In this document: positions 9,654 to 18,113 of the stretch, piece after piece | How positions within the stretch are numbered: the first letter of the stretch is position 1 | How the letters are laid out: every line of letters starts with the position of its first letter | From: Moraxellaceae bacterium | GTDB taxonomy: Bacteria; Pseudomonadota; Gammaproteobacteria; Pseudomonadales; Moraxellaceae | Length of the DNA: 64,000 nt | Reading direction: 5' to 3' | Assembly (NCBI GenBank): GCA_003543245.1 | Contig: DPJB01000007.1 | Coordinates: 84,977 to 148,976, forward strand | Made by a program: the position numbers and the translations under genes | The notes under the pieces: generated by a model | The model's database searches: none | What the model saw: the letters and a program-made list of their open reading frames with translations, nothing else | What the model was told of the DNA's origin: nothing

Positions 9654-9709
9654 CCTGTCTGTGTCGTTACACTGCCGGCCTCAAGACTGATTAGTCACAA
9701 GGGGCCGAC

Positions 9710-10393
9710 ATGTCTGCATTTGATAATTTACCGGTTGTGCCAATGGCACCAGCACCCTGGCAACTGAAGGGGCAGGGCTACATCATGGCCATCCACTTGC
9801 CGGATGCGTTTCTCGACAACGAATCCTTTATTCCAGACAACCTGAAGCCCAGCCGTCGTGGCCGCATGGCCTATGTGATGTTTGTGGACTACGAGCGTTC
9901 CGATGCCGGTCCGTATTATGAGTTGCTCTACATTCCTGGCAGTTTTGCGTTCGGCAACCAGCGCCGGCTTTCCATCAGCAAGATTTATGTCTCGACCTGG
10001 AATTCGGTGGTCAACGGCCACGAAAACTGGGGTATTCCCAAGGAGCGTTGCGACTTTCAGGTGACCTACGGGGCAGACGGGGTTGATGAGGTGCGTTTGC
10101 TGAATGACGGCAAGGTTTTTGCCGAGCTGTCATTCAAGTCACGTTTTTTCCGGGTTCCGTTTAATGGCAATCTGGTGCCGCAAAAACTCCGTACATTGAC
10201 CCAGCATTTCAAGGGACGTGAATTTACCTACATTCCCGTGGCCAAGGGGCATGTCAGGTATGCGTCGTTGCTGCGCTCCCGCTTTGACGGCCGCTATTTT
10301 CCGGACATCAGCCAGGGCAAGGTAGTGGCCTGTGTGAAGGTTACGGATTTCGACATGACCTTTCCGGTGGCCACGATCCGCTTCCTGCAGTAG
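9710..10393 (+). CDS. Acetoacetate decarboxylase family protein
   Basis: A 227-residue protein after AAGGGG. YYELLYIPGSF and GHENWGIPKERCDF align with the acetoacetate decarboxylase (ADC) fold; the lysine of PKE sits where the Schiff-base lysine of ADC lies. In classical ADC this lysine is followed by a second lysine that lowers its pKa; here a glutamate follows, so the protein may not be a true acetoacetate decarboxylase. Related ADC-like proteins include aldolase-dehydratases and lyases. It stands alone, followed by a terminator. Confidence 0.75.
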   Translation: MSAFDNLPVVPMAPAPWQLKGQGYIMAIHLPDAFLDNESFIPDNLKPSRRGRMAYVMFVDYERSDAGPYYELLYIPGSFAFGNQRRLSISKIYVSTWNSVVNGHENWGIPKERCDFQVTYGADGVDEVRLLNDGKVFAELSFKSRFFRVPFNGNLVPQKLRTLTQHFKGREFTYIPVAKGHVRYASLLRSRFDGRYFPDISQGKVVACVKVTDFDMTFPVATIRFLQ

Positions 10394-10421
10394 GTCATGT
10401 CCTGAACCTGGGGATAGTCAT

Positions 10422-10450
10422 GAAACAGCCCGGAATTTCCGGGCTGTTTC
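10422..10450. terminator. Intrinsic terminator after ADC-like gene
   Basis: A 14-bp inverted repeat (GAAACAGCCCGGAA and its complement) with a 2-base spacer and flanking A and T runs directly follows the ADC-like gene. Confidence 0.85.
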
Positions 10451-10604
10451 GTTTCCGCTAATGCGTCCGGGTATTAAAAAGTGCGGGCAGGTTATTCATT
10501 GGTCCGGACGGGTCACTGGCGTGATCGGATAGTATTGTGCGCACAGGGATTGGTGAGTTTGGCAGGATGCTTTTCCTTGTCGGGCCGTGAGCGGAGAAAG
10601 TGGC

Positions 10605-11060
10605 ATGAGGGCAGCAGCATTCAAGTGGCGCATCAACCTGTATCCGCCGTTTCTGGGGGCGGGTATCAGGGTTGAGCGCATTGCGGATGACTATCTGGAG
10701 TTGGATGTGTCGCTGGGGCTGCGCTGGTTCAACCGCAATTATGTCGGTACCCAGTTTGGCGGCAGCCTGTACGCCATGACGGACCCTTTTTTCATGCTCA
10801 TGCTGATGAATGTGCTGGGCAGTGACTACATCGTGTGGGACCAGGCGGCGAAGATCGATTTTGTCAGCCCGGGCAAGGGCAAGGTGTGGGTGCGGTTTCG
10901 TCTGACCATGGAAGAGATCGGGCGGCTGAAGGCAGAGGCAGAGAGCGGTGCACCGCTGCGTCCCGTGTATACCGTTGAGGTGCGTGACGAGCAGGACACG
11001 CTGGTTGCGCGCGTGGAGAAAACACTCTACGTGCGCAAGAAGAAACCGAAACAGGTATGA
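10605..11060 (+). CDS. DUF4442 hotdog-fold protein (second copy)
   Basis: A 151-residue hotdog-fold protein. RWFNRNYVGTQFGGSLYAMTD matches DUF4442 members, with VDFVSPGKGKVWVRF-like strands after it. The ATG at 10605 is preferred over a GTG at 10587 because GGAG lies 8 bases before it. It is a putative thioesterase of unknown substrate, only distantly similar to the first DUF4442 protein at 5642. Its end is six bases from the end of the convergent serine hydrolase gene. Confidence 0.85.
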   Translation: MRAAAFKWRINLYPPFLGAGIRVERIADDYLELDVSLGLRWFNRNYVGTQFGGSLYAMTDPFFMLMLMNVLGSDYIVWDQAAKIDFVSPGKGKVWVRFRLTMEEIGRLKAEAESGAPLRPVYTVEVRDEQDTLVARVEKTLYVRKKKPKQV

Positions 11061-11066
11061 GGCGGA

Positions 11067-12302
11067 TCAGGGGCTGGCAGGTGCGATTGCCATATCCTGA
11101 ACCAGACCCTGATCCAGTCCCTTCACCATGCCGCGCATGAAGGCGATCATTTCAGCCGTGTTGGCCTTGAAGTCGGGGTCAACACTGGTCTTCACGATCA
11201 CGGTGCGCGTTTTTTCATCCACGAAAATGGTCTGCCCCCAGACGCCATTGGCAAAAAACTCCTGATCCGGATTTTTGGGTGCCCACCAGTGGTAACCGTA
11301 GCCACGTTCGGGATAACCGTGTCCGGCTGTCAGCCAGGGCTCCGGGCGTCTGGTGGATTCACGTACCCAGTCTGCCGGTAGCAACTGCTGGCCATTCCAC
11401 TGACCTTGTTGCAGATAGAGCTGGCCGAGCTTGGCGTAATCACGTAGCGAAATGTTGAGGCAGCAGTAGCCCAGTTCGTTGCCGTGAAAATCGGTATTCC
11501 ATGAGCCCTTGTCCTGCATGCCCAGCGGTTGCCAGAGTTTTTCCTGTGCGTAGCCAGTAAGGGAACGGCCCGTGGCGCGACGCAATACCCACGACAGGAT
11601 TTGCGTATCCATGCTCTTGTAGTGGAAGCGGGTGCCGGGTGCATCTTCGGCAGGATAGTCTGATGCCGCGTTATCAATGGACTGGTTGAAGATGAAGGTC
11701 TTGTAGAACACCTGATGGATGTCGGCGAGACGGTTGCTGTATGTCTCGTCAAACTTCACGCCGCTGGCCATGCGCAGCAAATCGCGGATACGCGCTTCGC
11801 CATAAGCCTTGCCCTGCAGTTCGGGCACATATTTCACGGCCTTGTCATCGAGCGAGGCAATGGTGCCTTCCTTGAGGGCAATGGCGACCAGTGTTGCCAC
11901 TACGCTCTTGGCCATGGACCACGAGGTGAGGGTGGATGTTGCCGTTGCGCCACGACGGTATTGCTCGTGCACGATCCTGCCGTCACGCAGGATCAGCAGC
12001 CCGGTCGTGGTGGTTTTTTCGAGAAAGCCGGCGCTCAGGCGGTGATTGCCGTCAACCACATAGGTGGCTGGCAGGACGGCCATCCTGTCAGCGCGCGGAA
12101 ACCGGAACGGCGTGGTGGCAGGGCTGAGCGGATGGGCAGGAAACAGCCGGTCCATGTGCTGGAAGTTGTCCACGCGCTGGTTTTTCCAGAACAGCTGGTT
12201 GAGCTGCCAGGGTGACCATGGCGACCAGGGGCGTGTGAGGAACAGGACCAGTCCGGCCAGTACAAGCACGGCAAGGGCAGTCAGGGCGTGGCGCGGGCGC
12301 AT
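11067..12302 (-). CDS. Serine hydrolase of the beta-lactamase class C / esterase family
   Basis: A 411-residue protein with an N-terminal hydrophobic anchor or signal (residues 5-23). The catalytic SxxK motif is SMAK (Ser129-Lys132) and the second motif is Y228-K-S230; VWGQTIFVD stands where the third motif of the family lies. The layout matches 6-aminohexanoate-dimer-hydrolase-like and EstB-like enzymes rather than true AmpC. It is likely periplasmic or membrane-tethered, with an ester or amide substrate that cannot be named. It is convergent with a DUF4442 gene. Confidence 0.85.
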   Translation of the reverse strand: MRPRHALTALAVLVLAGLVLFLTRPWSPWSPWQLNQLFWKNQRVDNFQHMDRLFPAHPLSPATTPFRFPRADRMAVLPATYVVDGNHRLSAGFLEKTTTTGLLILRDGRIVHEQYRRGATATSTLTSWSMAKSVVATLVAIALKEGTIASLDDKAVKYVPELQGKAYGEARIRDLLRMASGVKFDETYSNRLADIHQVFYKTFIFNQSIDNAASDYPAEDAPGTRFHYKSMDTQILSWVLRRATGRSLTGYAQEKLWQPLGMQDKGSWNTDFHGNELGYCCLNISLRDYAKLGQLYLQQGQWNGQQLLPADWVRESTRRPEPWLTAGHGYPERGYGYHWWAPKNPDQEFFANGVWGQTIFVDEKTRTVIVKTSVDPDFKANTAEMIAFMRGMVKGLDQGLVQDMAIAPASP

Positions 12303-12413
12303 GGCAGATTAGGTGTGATGGGCGTTCGTTGAGTAAAAGGATGTCAGCACACAGGGTCAAGGGCATAATTCACAGAACGGCATTCCTGCCTTCGCCGCCT
12401 GTACGAGACTCTC

Positions 12414-13058
12414 ATGGCCTATCGCATCATTCCGGTAACTCCCTTCGAGCAGAACTGCACCCTGATCTGGTGTGATGAAACGATGGAGGCGGCCGTGGTG
12501 GACCCGGGCGGGGATTTGGACCGTATCCGTGCGGCCGTGACGGCGGCCGGCGTGACGCTGAAGCAGATCCTGCTGACCCATGCCCATATCGATCATGCCG
12601 GGGGTGTGGCCGAGCTGTCCGAGGCGGCACACCTGCCGATTGTGGGGCCGCACGAGGGTGACCTGTTCTGGATTGAGGGCCTGGCCGAGCAATCCCGCCG
12701 GTTCGGTTTCAAGCCCTCCCGGCCGTTTGTGCCAACGCGCTGGCTGCATCAGGGCGATACCGTGCAGGTAGGCAAACTCACGCTGGAGGTGCGTCATTGC
12801 CCGGGGCACACGCCCGGCCATGTGATCTTCTTCGAGCCGCAGTCGCGGCTGGCGATTGTGGGGGACGTGCTGTTTGCCGGCTCCATCGGCCGCACGGACT
12901 TTCCCGGCGGGGATTTCCAGACCTTGATCGACTCCATTCGTGAGCAGTTGTTCACGCTGGGGGATGATGTCCGGTTCATCCCGGGCCATGGTCCGATGTC
13001 GACCATGGGCGTGGAGCGGGCCACCAATCCCTTTGTGGCGGATCACCGTTTCGGCTGA
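12414..13058 (+). CDS. MBL-fold metallo-hydrolase, YcbL/glyoxalase II-like
   Basis: A 214-residue metallo-beta-lactamase-fold protein. The metal site is HAHIDHAGG (His56, His58, Asp60, His61), with further ligands in CPGHTPGH, GDVLFAG and IPGHGPMS. The start MAYRIIPVTPFEQNC is that of YcbL-type thioesterases, close to glyoxalase II but lacking its long C-terminal substrate domain. It probably hydrolyses a glutathione or other thioester. It is divergent from the serine hydrolase and followed by an epimerase gene on the same strand. Confidence 0.9.
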   Translation: MAYRIIPVTPFEQNCTLIWCDETMEAAVVDPGGDLDRIRAAVTAAGVTLKQILLTHAHIDHAGGVAELSEAAHLPIVGPHEGDLFWIEGLAEQSRRFGFKPSRPFVPTRWLHQGDTVQVGKLTLEVRHCPGHTPGHVIFFEPQSRLAIVGDVLFAGSIGRTDFPGGDFQTLIDSIREQLFTLGDDVRFIPGHGPMSTMGVERATNPFVADHRFG

Positions 13059-13173
13059 TCCGTGCGGTCCTGCGTTTCGTCCGGTCTATCCGCCTTGTGC
13101 CGTGCGGTACTGGCGGGTCACTACCGGTATGGGGCATCTTCGGGGAACCAATGACTCCAGGAAGATGCCTGCC

Positions 13174-14244
13174 ATGCCCTCTGCTTTTTCCCCTGAACAG
13201 TCCCCTCGCCAGATTCTTGTGACCGGCGGAGCCGGATTTATCGGCTCCAATGTCGTCAAGGTGATCCGCTGTCGATACCCTGCCGCCAAGGTGCGGGTGC
13301 TGCATCTGCCGAAAGAGAACATGCTCAATTTGCAGGATGTGGACGGGCTGGAGCTGGTGTCGGGCGATCTGCTCAATCCGCTGGATGTGAGCCGGGCCGT
13401 GCAGGGCTGTGATGTGGTGTTTCATCTGGCCGCCATTTATGCGCTGTGGTTGCCTGACATGTCATTGATGGACCGGGTGAATGTGGACGGTTCGCGTCTG
13501 GTGCTGGAGGAGTGCGTGAAGCAGGGCGTGAAACGCGTGGTCTATACCAGTTCGTTTGCCGTGTTTGCTGGACAGGGGCTGGATACGGCCTGTACCGAGC
13601 GCTCGTCGTTTGCCCTGTCCGAGTCACATTACAGTCGCACCAAGTACGAGTCGCACCGCCTGGCCGAGTGCTATGCACGCAAGGGGCTGGATGTGGTCAT
13701 TGTTTGTCCTGCCTGCCCGGTGGGGCCCGGGGATGTCGGCCCGACGCCGACAGGCAAGATCATCACGGAAATGTTCAAGACGCCGGTGGCCCTGGCGCTG
13801 CGTACCGAGGCCAATTACATCGACGTACGTGACTGTGCCATGGGGCATGTGCTGGCGCTGGAAAAAGGACGGACCGGGGAGAGCTACATCCTTGGCGGCG
13901 AGAACTATACGCATGAGGATATTGTGCGTCGCTGCATGCGGCTGACCGGCCTCAAGCGCCGTCTGTTTGTGTTGCCGCCCGATGCCTTGAAGCCGGTGGC
14001 CGTGCTGGCAACATTGCTGGCCAACATCACCAAAAAAGCGCCATTCACCACGCCGGTGGAAATCGAGGTGACCAAGAAAGGCTTGATCGGTGATGCGTCG
14101 AAGGCGCGTCGTGAGCTGGGCCTGACGGTGCGGCCGATTGAGGAAACCCTGCGCGATTCGATTGCCTGGTTTGTGCAGCATGGCTACATCACGGATGGTG
14201 CCGTCGCCGCACAGATGGGGGGCGTCGCCATCCCTGCGATCTGA
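13174..14244 (+). CDS. NAD-dependent epimerase/dehydratase, HpnA-like
   Basis: A 356-residue extended short-chain dehydrogenase. TGGAGFIGSNV near residue 16 is the NAD-binding glycine motif, and HYSRTKYESHRLAE carries the catalytic Tyr-x3-Lys. The closest look-alikes are hopanoid-associated sugar epimerases (HpnA) and dihydroflavonol-reductase-like proteins; no hopanoid genes are nearby, so the substrate is unknown. The start is uncertain: AGGA precedes both an ATG at 13165 (very close) and one at 13174 (about 11 bases), and the frame is open well upstream into the previous gene. Confidence 0.8.
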   Translation: MPSAFSPEQSPRQILVTGGAGFIGSNVVKVIRCRYPAAKVRVLHLPKENMLNLQDVDGLELVSGDLLNPLDVSRAVQGCDVVFHLAAIYALWLPDMSLMDRVNVDGSRLVLEECVKQGVKRVVYTSSFAVFAGQGLDTACTERSSFALSESHYSRTKYESHRLAECYARKGLDVVIVCPACPVGPGDVGPTPTGKIITEMFKTPVALALRTEANYIDVRDCAMGHVLALEKGRTGESYILGGENYTHEDIVRRCMRLTGLKRRLFVLPPDALKPVAVLATLLANITKKAPFTTPVEIEVTKKGLIGDASKARRELGLTVRPIEETLRDSIAWFVQHGYITDGAVAAQMGGVAIPAI

Positions 14245-14402
14245 AGTCTGCTGGCAGCCCCCCCTGATTGGGGGAGTGACACGCTGTCCATACCCCAATG
14301 GTCCTCGCCTGTCGGCTGGCCACGGTTTTTCATGGGAAAAGCAGCGTGCTGATCTAGGCTGAACAAATGGACTGGGCCTGGCAACAGGCAGGAAAAGGGG
14401 CA

Positions 14403-15680
14403 ATGGCAGTCACGGAAGCTCTTCGCGCGGAAGTCGTCGCTAATGATCGCGAAGTGGCCGAAATAGAGCGGCTACAGGAAGAGCGCAGGTTAACGCTGGC
14501 GTTTGGTCCTGCACTGGAAAAATCCTACGCGCTGGACTTTCAGCGGCGTGCTGCTGCAGCGTTCCGTTATGGCTCTGTGCTGGTGTTCCTGCTTTATGCC
14601 CTGTTGGGCACCGGCATCTATGTGTTTATGCCGGACAAGGATGCCAGTGACTGGCTGGCCCTTTATGCCGGTGTTGGTGGCGTCATCCTGCTGGCCGGTG
14701 CGCTGTCGCATTTTCGCCGGCTTGACCCCTGGTTCAATGTCTACATGGGGCTGTGCAGTTTTGTTGCAGTGACGCTCTCTGTCGCTGTCATTGGTGTTGT
14801 GGACGACCCGCAAGCAGGTCTGTTGACCCAGGCCACCATCATGTACGCGATTGTGGTGGTGTATGGCGTGGTCGGCCTGCGCTTTCAGCATGCCATGCTG
14901 GCCGGATGGATGGGGGGGCTTGTCGGCAGTGTGCTGGCGTCCGTGATGGGAAATGGCATCAGCTGGGAAATTATGCTGCGCACGTATATGGGCAGCAGCC
15001 TGCTGGGCATGTTCATGGTGTATTACGCGGAGCGGCGTGACCGAGAAATGTTTTTGCAGTCACGCCTGTTGCAGATTTCCAAGTGGCGAACCGAGCGGTA
15101 TGCCCATGATCTTGATTTGCTGTCGCGTCAGGATGCGCTGACGGGGCTGGCAAACCGCCGTCATTTTGACGAGACACTGGAGCAGGAGTGGCGCCGTGCC
15201 GGCCGCCAGAAAAGCTCGCTGGCGATCCTCATGATTGATGTCGACAACTTCAAGCACTACAACGACAAGCTTGGCCACCCCGAAGGTGATCGCTGCCTGA
15301 GGCGGGTGGCTAATCTGCTGGCGGGACATGCGCGTCGCCCCGGCGAGCTGGTGGCACGTTATGGTGGTGAAGAGTTTGTGATGATCTTTCCGGATACGGA
15401 TCATCAGCAGGCAGTGAACATTGCCGAGCACGTGCTCGACAGCGTGCGCCGGGCACTGATTCCGCAACCCGACGGACTGGAGCGCTGGTATGTCACGATC
15501 AGTATCGGGGTCTCTTCCACTGTGCCTTCCGAACGCATGACGCCATCCCGGTTACTGGTGGCGGCGGATCAGGCGTTGTACGAGGTCAAGCGCAACGGGC
15601 GCAACAGCTGGTGGTACCTGTCGCCGGAGTTACAGGCCGCGCAGACCGCTCCGGCCAAACCGGCCAACTGGGTGGTGTAA
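14403..15680 (+). CDS. Membrane-bound diguanylate cyclase (GGDEF domain)
   Basis: A 425-residue protein. An N-terminal soluble helix is followed by about six hydrophobic segments (about residues 55-215) and a C-terminal GGDEF domain starting near DALTGLANRRHF. The active site reads GGEEF, and metal and substrate residues in MIDVDNFKHYND are present, so it should make cyclic di-GMP from GTP at the inner membrane. The inhibitory I-site RxxD is degenerate (RPGE), so product inhibition may be weak. The ATG at 14403 is chosen because AGGA lies 8 bases upstream; an ATG at 14367 has no ribosome site. Confidence 0.9.
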   Translation: MAVTEALRAEVVANDREVAEIERLQEERRLTLAFGPALEKSYALDFQRRAAAAFRYGSVLVFLLYALLGTGIYVFMPDKDASDWLALYAGVGGVILLAGALSHFRRLDPWFNVYMGLCSFVAVTLSVAVIGVVDDPQAGLLTQATIMYAIVVVYGVVGLRFQHAMLAGWMGGLVGSVLASVMGNGISWEIMLRTYMGSSLLGMFMVYYAERRDREMFLQSRLLQISKWRTERYAHDLDLLSRQDALTGLANRRHFDETLEQEWRRAGRQKSSLAILMIDVDNFKHYNDKLGHPEGDRCLRRVANLLAGHARRPGELVARYGGEEFVMIFPDTDHQQAVNIAEHVLDSVRRALIPQPDGLERWYVTISIGVSSTVPSERMTPSRLLVAADQALYEVKRNGRNSWWYLSPELQAAQTAPAKPANWVV

Positions 15681-15738
15681 GTCCCCGTCAGGGCCTTACC
15701 ACTCCAGACCATTACCGGATCAGGTGCCACACAGACCA

Positions 15739-16260
15739 TCACCACATCAGGTCGTCAGGAATCTGGTAGGCCGCGTAGGGGTCATCTTCTTCAATGGCGG
15801 TTGGCGCCTGACGCGTATTGAGCAGTACTACAGAGTGCTCGTCCCGGGTCCGGATTTTTTCGGCGACCACGGTGGGCACGAGTTCGTGCCCGTCATCAAG
15901 GCGCACGATGGCAATCTGGCCACGGATCAGCTGATCCTGCTGGGCCGCAGTGACGTAAAGCTTTTTGATTTTCTTGTTGTCGGTGAACTGGTAGGCGACA
16001 TCGCCGCCATGGCGGTCAATGCGGTGCGCTTCGGTCAGCTGGCGAATCTGGGCGACCAGTGCGCGTTGTGCCTTTTCTTCTTCGCGGGCGCGGTTCAGCT
16101 CGCGATCCCGCCCGACCTTTTCTGCCTGCGCCTGCTGTGCCAGTGCCCGGGCGGATTCGGCATTGGGGTCTTTGGCTTCCTGACGTTTCTCGTGCACGGC
16201 CTTGCGTGCCTTTTTGGCATCGGCCAGGCCGGCCTTCATGAGCTGGTCTTTGAGTGACAT
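15739..16260 (-). CDS. DUF2058 (YaiL-like) protein
   Basis: A 173-residue protein. The start MSLKDQLMKAGLADAKKA and the highly charged alanine/lysine-rich helix up to residue about 75, followed by a compact domain beginning HRIDRHGGDVAYQFTDNKKIKKLYV, define the DUF2058/YaiL family. It is described in databases as nucleoprotein or polynucleotide-associated, without a known reaction. It lies ten bases downstream of the cvfB-like gene on the same strand and is probably cotranscribed with it. Confidence 0.88.
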   Translation of the reverse strand: MSLKDQLMKAGLADAKKARKAVHEKRQEAKDPNAESARALAQQAQAEKVGRDRELNRAREEEKAQRALVAQIRQLTEAHRIDRHGGDVAYQFTDNKKIKKLYVTAAQQDQLIRGQIAIVRLDDGHELVPTVVAEKIRTRDEHSVVLLNTRQAPTAIEEDDPYAAYQIPDDLMW

Positions 16261-16270
16261 GGGTGAACCC

Positions 16271-17143
16271 TCAGTTCTTTTCGGGCGGGTTTGCAGTCAC
16301 CCGAAGGCCGGCGTTTTCAATCGTGATCAGGCGGTTCTTGTAGAGCGAGCCGATGGCCTGCTTGAACACTTTCTTGCTGACACCAAACAGTTTGTAGATG
16401 GCCTCGGGCGGACTCTTGTCGGTGACGGCCATGAAGCCGCCATGACTGTTGATCCTGTCGAGCACGCCCTGTGCGGCTGTATCAATCTTGCCGGGGCCGG
16501 GGCCGGGTGCGGTGAGTGCAATGTTGAGACGGTTGTCGCTGCGCAGAGTCTTGATCCAGCCGGTGCGGCGGTCGCCCTTGCGCAGGGTGCCGAAAATCTC
16601 GTTGTTGTGTACCAGCCCCCAGTAGCGGTTGTTCACCACCACGCGCAGGCCGAGGTCGGTGCGGTCGGCTAGCAGCACCTCAACCTTGTCACCTTCGTTG
16701 AAGCCGCCGCCTTCCTTCGCCAGAAAGTCATCCAGTCGTGCGGAGGCCGCAATACGGCCCTGATCGTCCTGGAAAACCATGACCATGACGAAGCGGCCGG
16801 GCTCCAGATGGTCTTTCTGCTCGCGCGGAATCTCGTTGTAGGGCAGCAGCAGGTCCTTGGGCAGGCCCCAGTCCAGAAAGGCGCCGGCATCATTGATGGC
16901 GACCACTTTCAGCCACGCCACGTCACCCACCTGGGCGAGGGGCCTGAGGGTGGTGGCCACCAGGCGATCCTCGCTGTCGTGATGGACAAAGACCTCCAGC
17001 ACATCGCCGGGCTTGCAGTCGGCAGGAACCTGCTTGCCCGGTAACAGGATCTCGGTCGTGTCGTCATCCAGCGGTCCCAGAAAGGCACCGGGGCCGGTAA
17101 GGCGAAGCACGCGCAGGGTGTTGATTGAGCCGATCTGGATCAT
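16271..17143 (-). CDS. CvfB/YitL-like S1 RNA-binding protein
   Basis: A 290-residue protein with several S1-like beta-barrel segments: residues about 1-65, about 70-130 (VAWLKVVAINDAGAFLDWGL) and about 150-220 (EVLLADRTDLGLRVVVNNRYWGLVH). A winged-helix end follows (AIYKLFGVSKKVFKQAIGSLYKNRLI). This order matches CvfB, an RNA-binding regulator first studied in Staphylococcus. It is first in a likely two-gene unit with the DUF2058 gene. TATACT at 17187-17192 on the reverse strand is a possible -10 element. Confidence 0.88.
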   Translation of the reverse strand: MIQIGSINTLRVLRLTGPGAFLGPLDDDTTEILLPGKQVPADCKPGDVLEVFVHHDSEDRLVATTLRPLAQVGDVAWLKVVAINDAGAFLDWGLPKDLLLPYNEIPREQKDHLEPGRFVMVMVFQDDQGRIAASARLDDFLAKEGGGFNEGDKVEVLLADRTDLGLRVVVNNRYWGLVHNNEIFGTLRKGDRRTGWIKTLRSDNRLNIALTAPGPGPGKIDTAAQGVLDRINSHGGFMAVTDKSPPEAIYKLFGVSKKVFKQAIGSLYKNRLITIENAGLRVTANPPEKN

Positions 17144-17615
17144 GTGTGACGAGGCTTCCGCAGCAGGGTCGTGGTCAATGGCGCGCAGTATAGCGTTACT
17201 GCACGGAGGATGCCGCGCCCTGTGTGTGCCGGCTGGGGCTCCTCAGGGAGAGACTCTGACGTCAGATGCGACTCAAAAGCGGGAGGACGTTGGTAGCGCA
17301 GCGTAGGCGGCGCATAGGGATAGTCAGCCAGACGAGATATTCAAAGAGGTCCCAGTCACGGACCTGCCGCAAGGAGACGTCGTGTACTAGGACGCACCAC
17401 ATCGAGGTGAGTCAGCTCAGTAGTTCTTGAGAGGGCTGGAGCTAAAAGGAAGCAGGCAAAACCCATTCCAAGCTCAAGACATAAAACGTAGCATCTGGCA
17501 TAACGTCAGTTTCTCGGGCGGTGATTTAGTCGCACAAACAACCGAACCTAGTTCGCCGTCCATCCCTACCTCATTTTCGCGATGAACCTTTGTATTTGAA
17601 GAAGAGAAGGCGCAG
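17144..17615. other. Gene-poor stretch at the edge of the RHS island
   Basis: No convincing gene is present in 472 bases. The part next to cvfB (17144-17300) has the composition of the surrounding chromosome and should hold the cvfB promoter. The part from about 17420 onward is clearly richer in A and T, like the neighbouring immunity gene, and may contain remains of displaced tip or immunity cassettes. Short frames here lack ribosome sites and recognisable products. Confidence 0.4.
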
Positions 17616-18104
17616 CTAACTGGTCACAAGCATGAACTGACAGTACCGTTGCTCAATAAGCGCGGGCGTACTTTCATTCGCTTCATCACCAGTCTGGGGA
17701 ATGCATCGCACTCTCACGAATGGCAAATCCACATGTCCGTATTGGTACCAATCAAAGAAATCGAAGAAGTGGAATCGCGTGCTGTCGTCTATCTTTATTA
17801 ATGTTTCTTCATCCCATACCACGTTTTTATTTGCGTCCCTTAGCCCAAACCGAATCGGCATCTCACCGGGAATATACGTCGGACTAACCAATATGCTTGG
17901 TAGCACACGCAAACGATATGAATCTGCAAGGTCGCCTACCCCATGCGGAGCAAGAACTAGCACACGTAACAATGCGCGTTCAATCGATGAGAACGCTTCT
18001 TGAGTCTCCGGCGATATAGGGTCATCGCTACCAGAAAAATAGCAATTCCAAGTGTGGCGAACCGCCTCTTTGAACTCCAACATCGAGCGGGTAATATTAA
18101 TCAT
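17616..18104 (-). CDS. Putative immunity protein for the adjacent RHS protein
   Basis: A 162-residue protein of no family I recognise, beginning MINITRSMLEFKEAVRHTWN. It has no signal peptide or membrane segment and contains many aromatic residues (RFHFFDFFDWYQYGHVD). The ATG at 18104 has AGGAG five bases upstream. It starts nine bases after the stop of the large RHS gene on the same strand, the position normal for cognate immunity genes of polymorphic toxins. Its base composition is visibly more AT-rich than the flanking chromosome. The immunity role is inferred from position only. Confidence 0.6.
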   Translation of the reverse strand: MINITRSMLEFKEAVRHTWNCYFSGSDDPISPETQEAFSSIERALLRVLVLAPHGVGDLADSYRLRVLPSILVSPTYIPGEMPIRFGLRDANKNVVWDEETLIKIDDSTRFHFFDFFDWYQYGHVDLPFVRVRCIPQTGDEANESTPALIEQRYCQFMLVTS

Positions 18105-18113
18105 ACGCACTCC

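Noticed and set aside
12940..13173. Upstream extension of the epimerase frame into the metallo-hydrolase gene
   Set aside because: The extension overlaps the previous gene in another frame and has no epimerase similarity; the NAD-binding motif starts shortly after 13174.
17013..17306. 97-codon forward frame crossing the cvfB start
   Set aside because: It overlaps cvfB antisense and continues into noncoding DNA with no recognisable product.
17400..17440. tRNA-like string (AGCTCAG near 17413)
   Set aside because: No cloverleaf arms or acceptor stem can be drawn around it.
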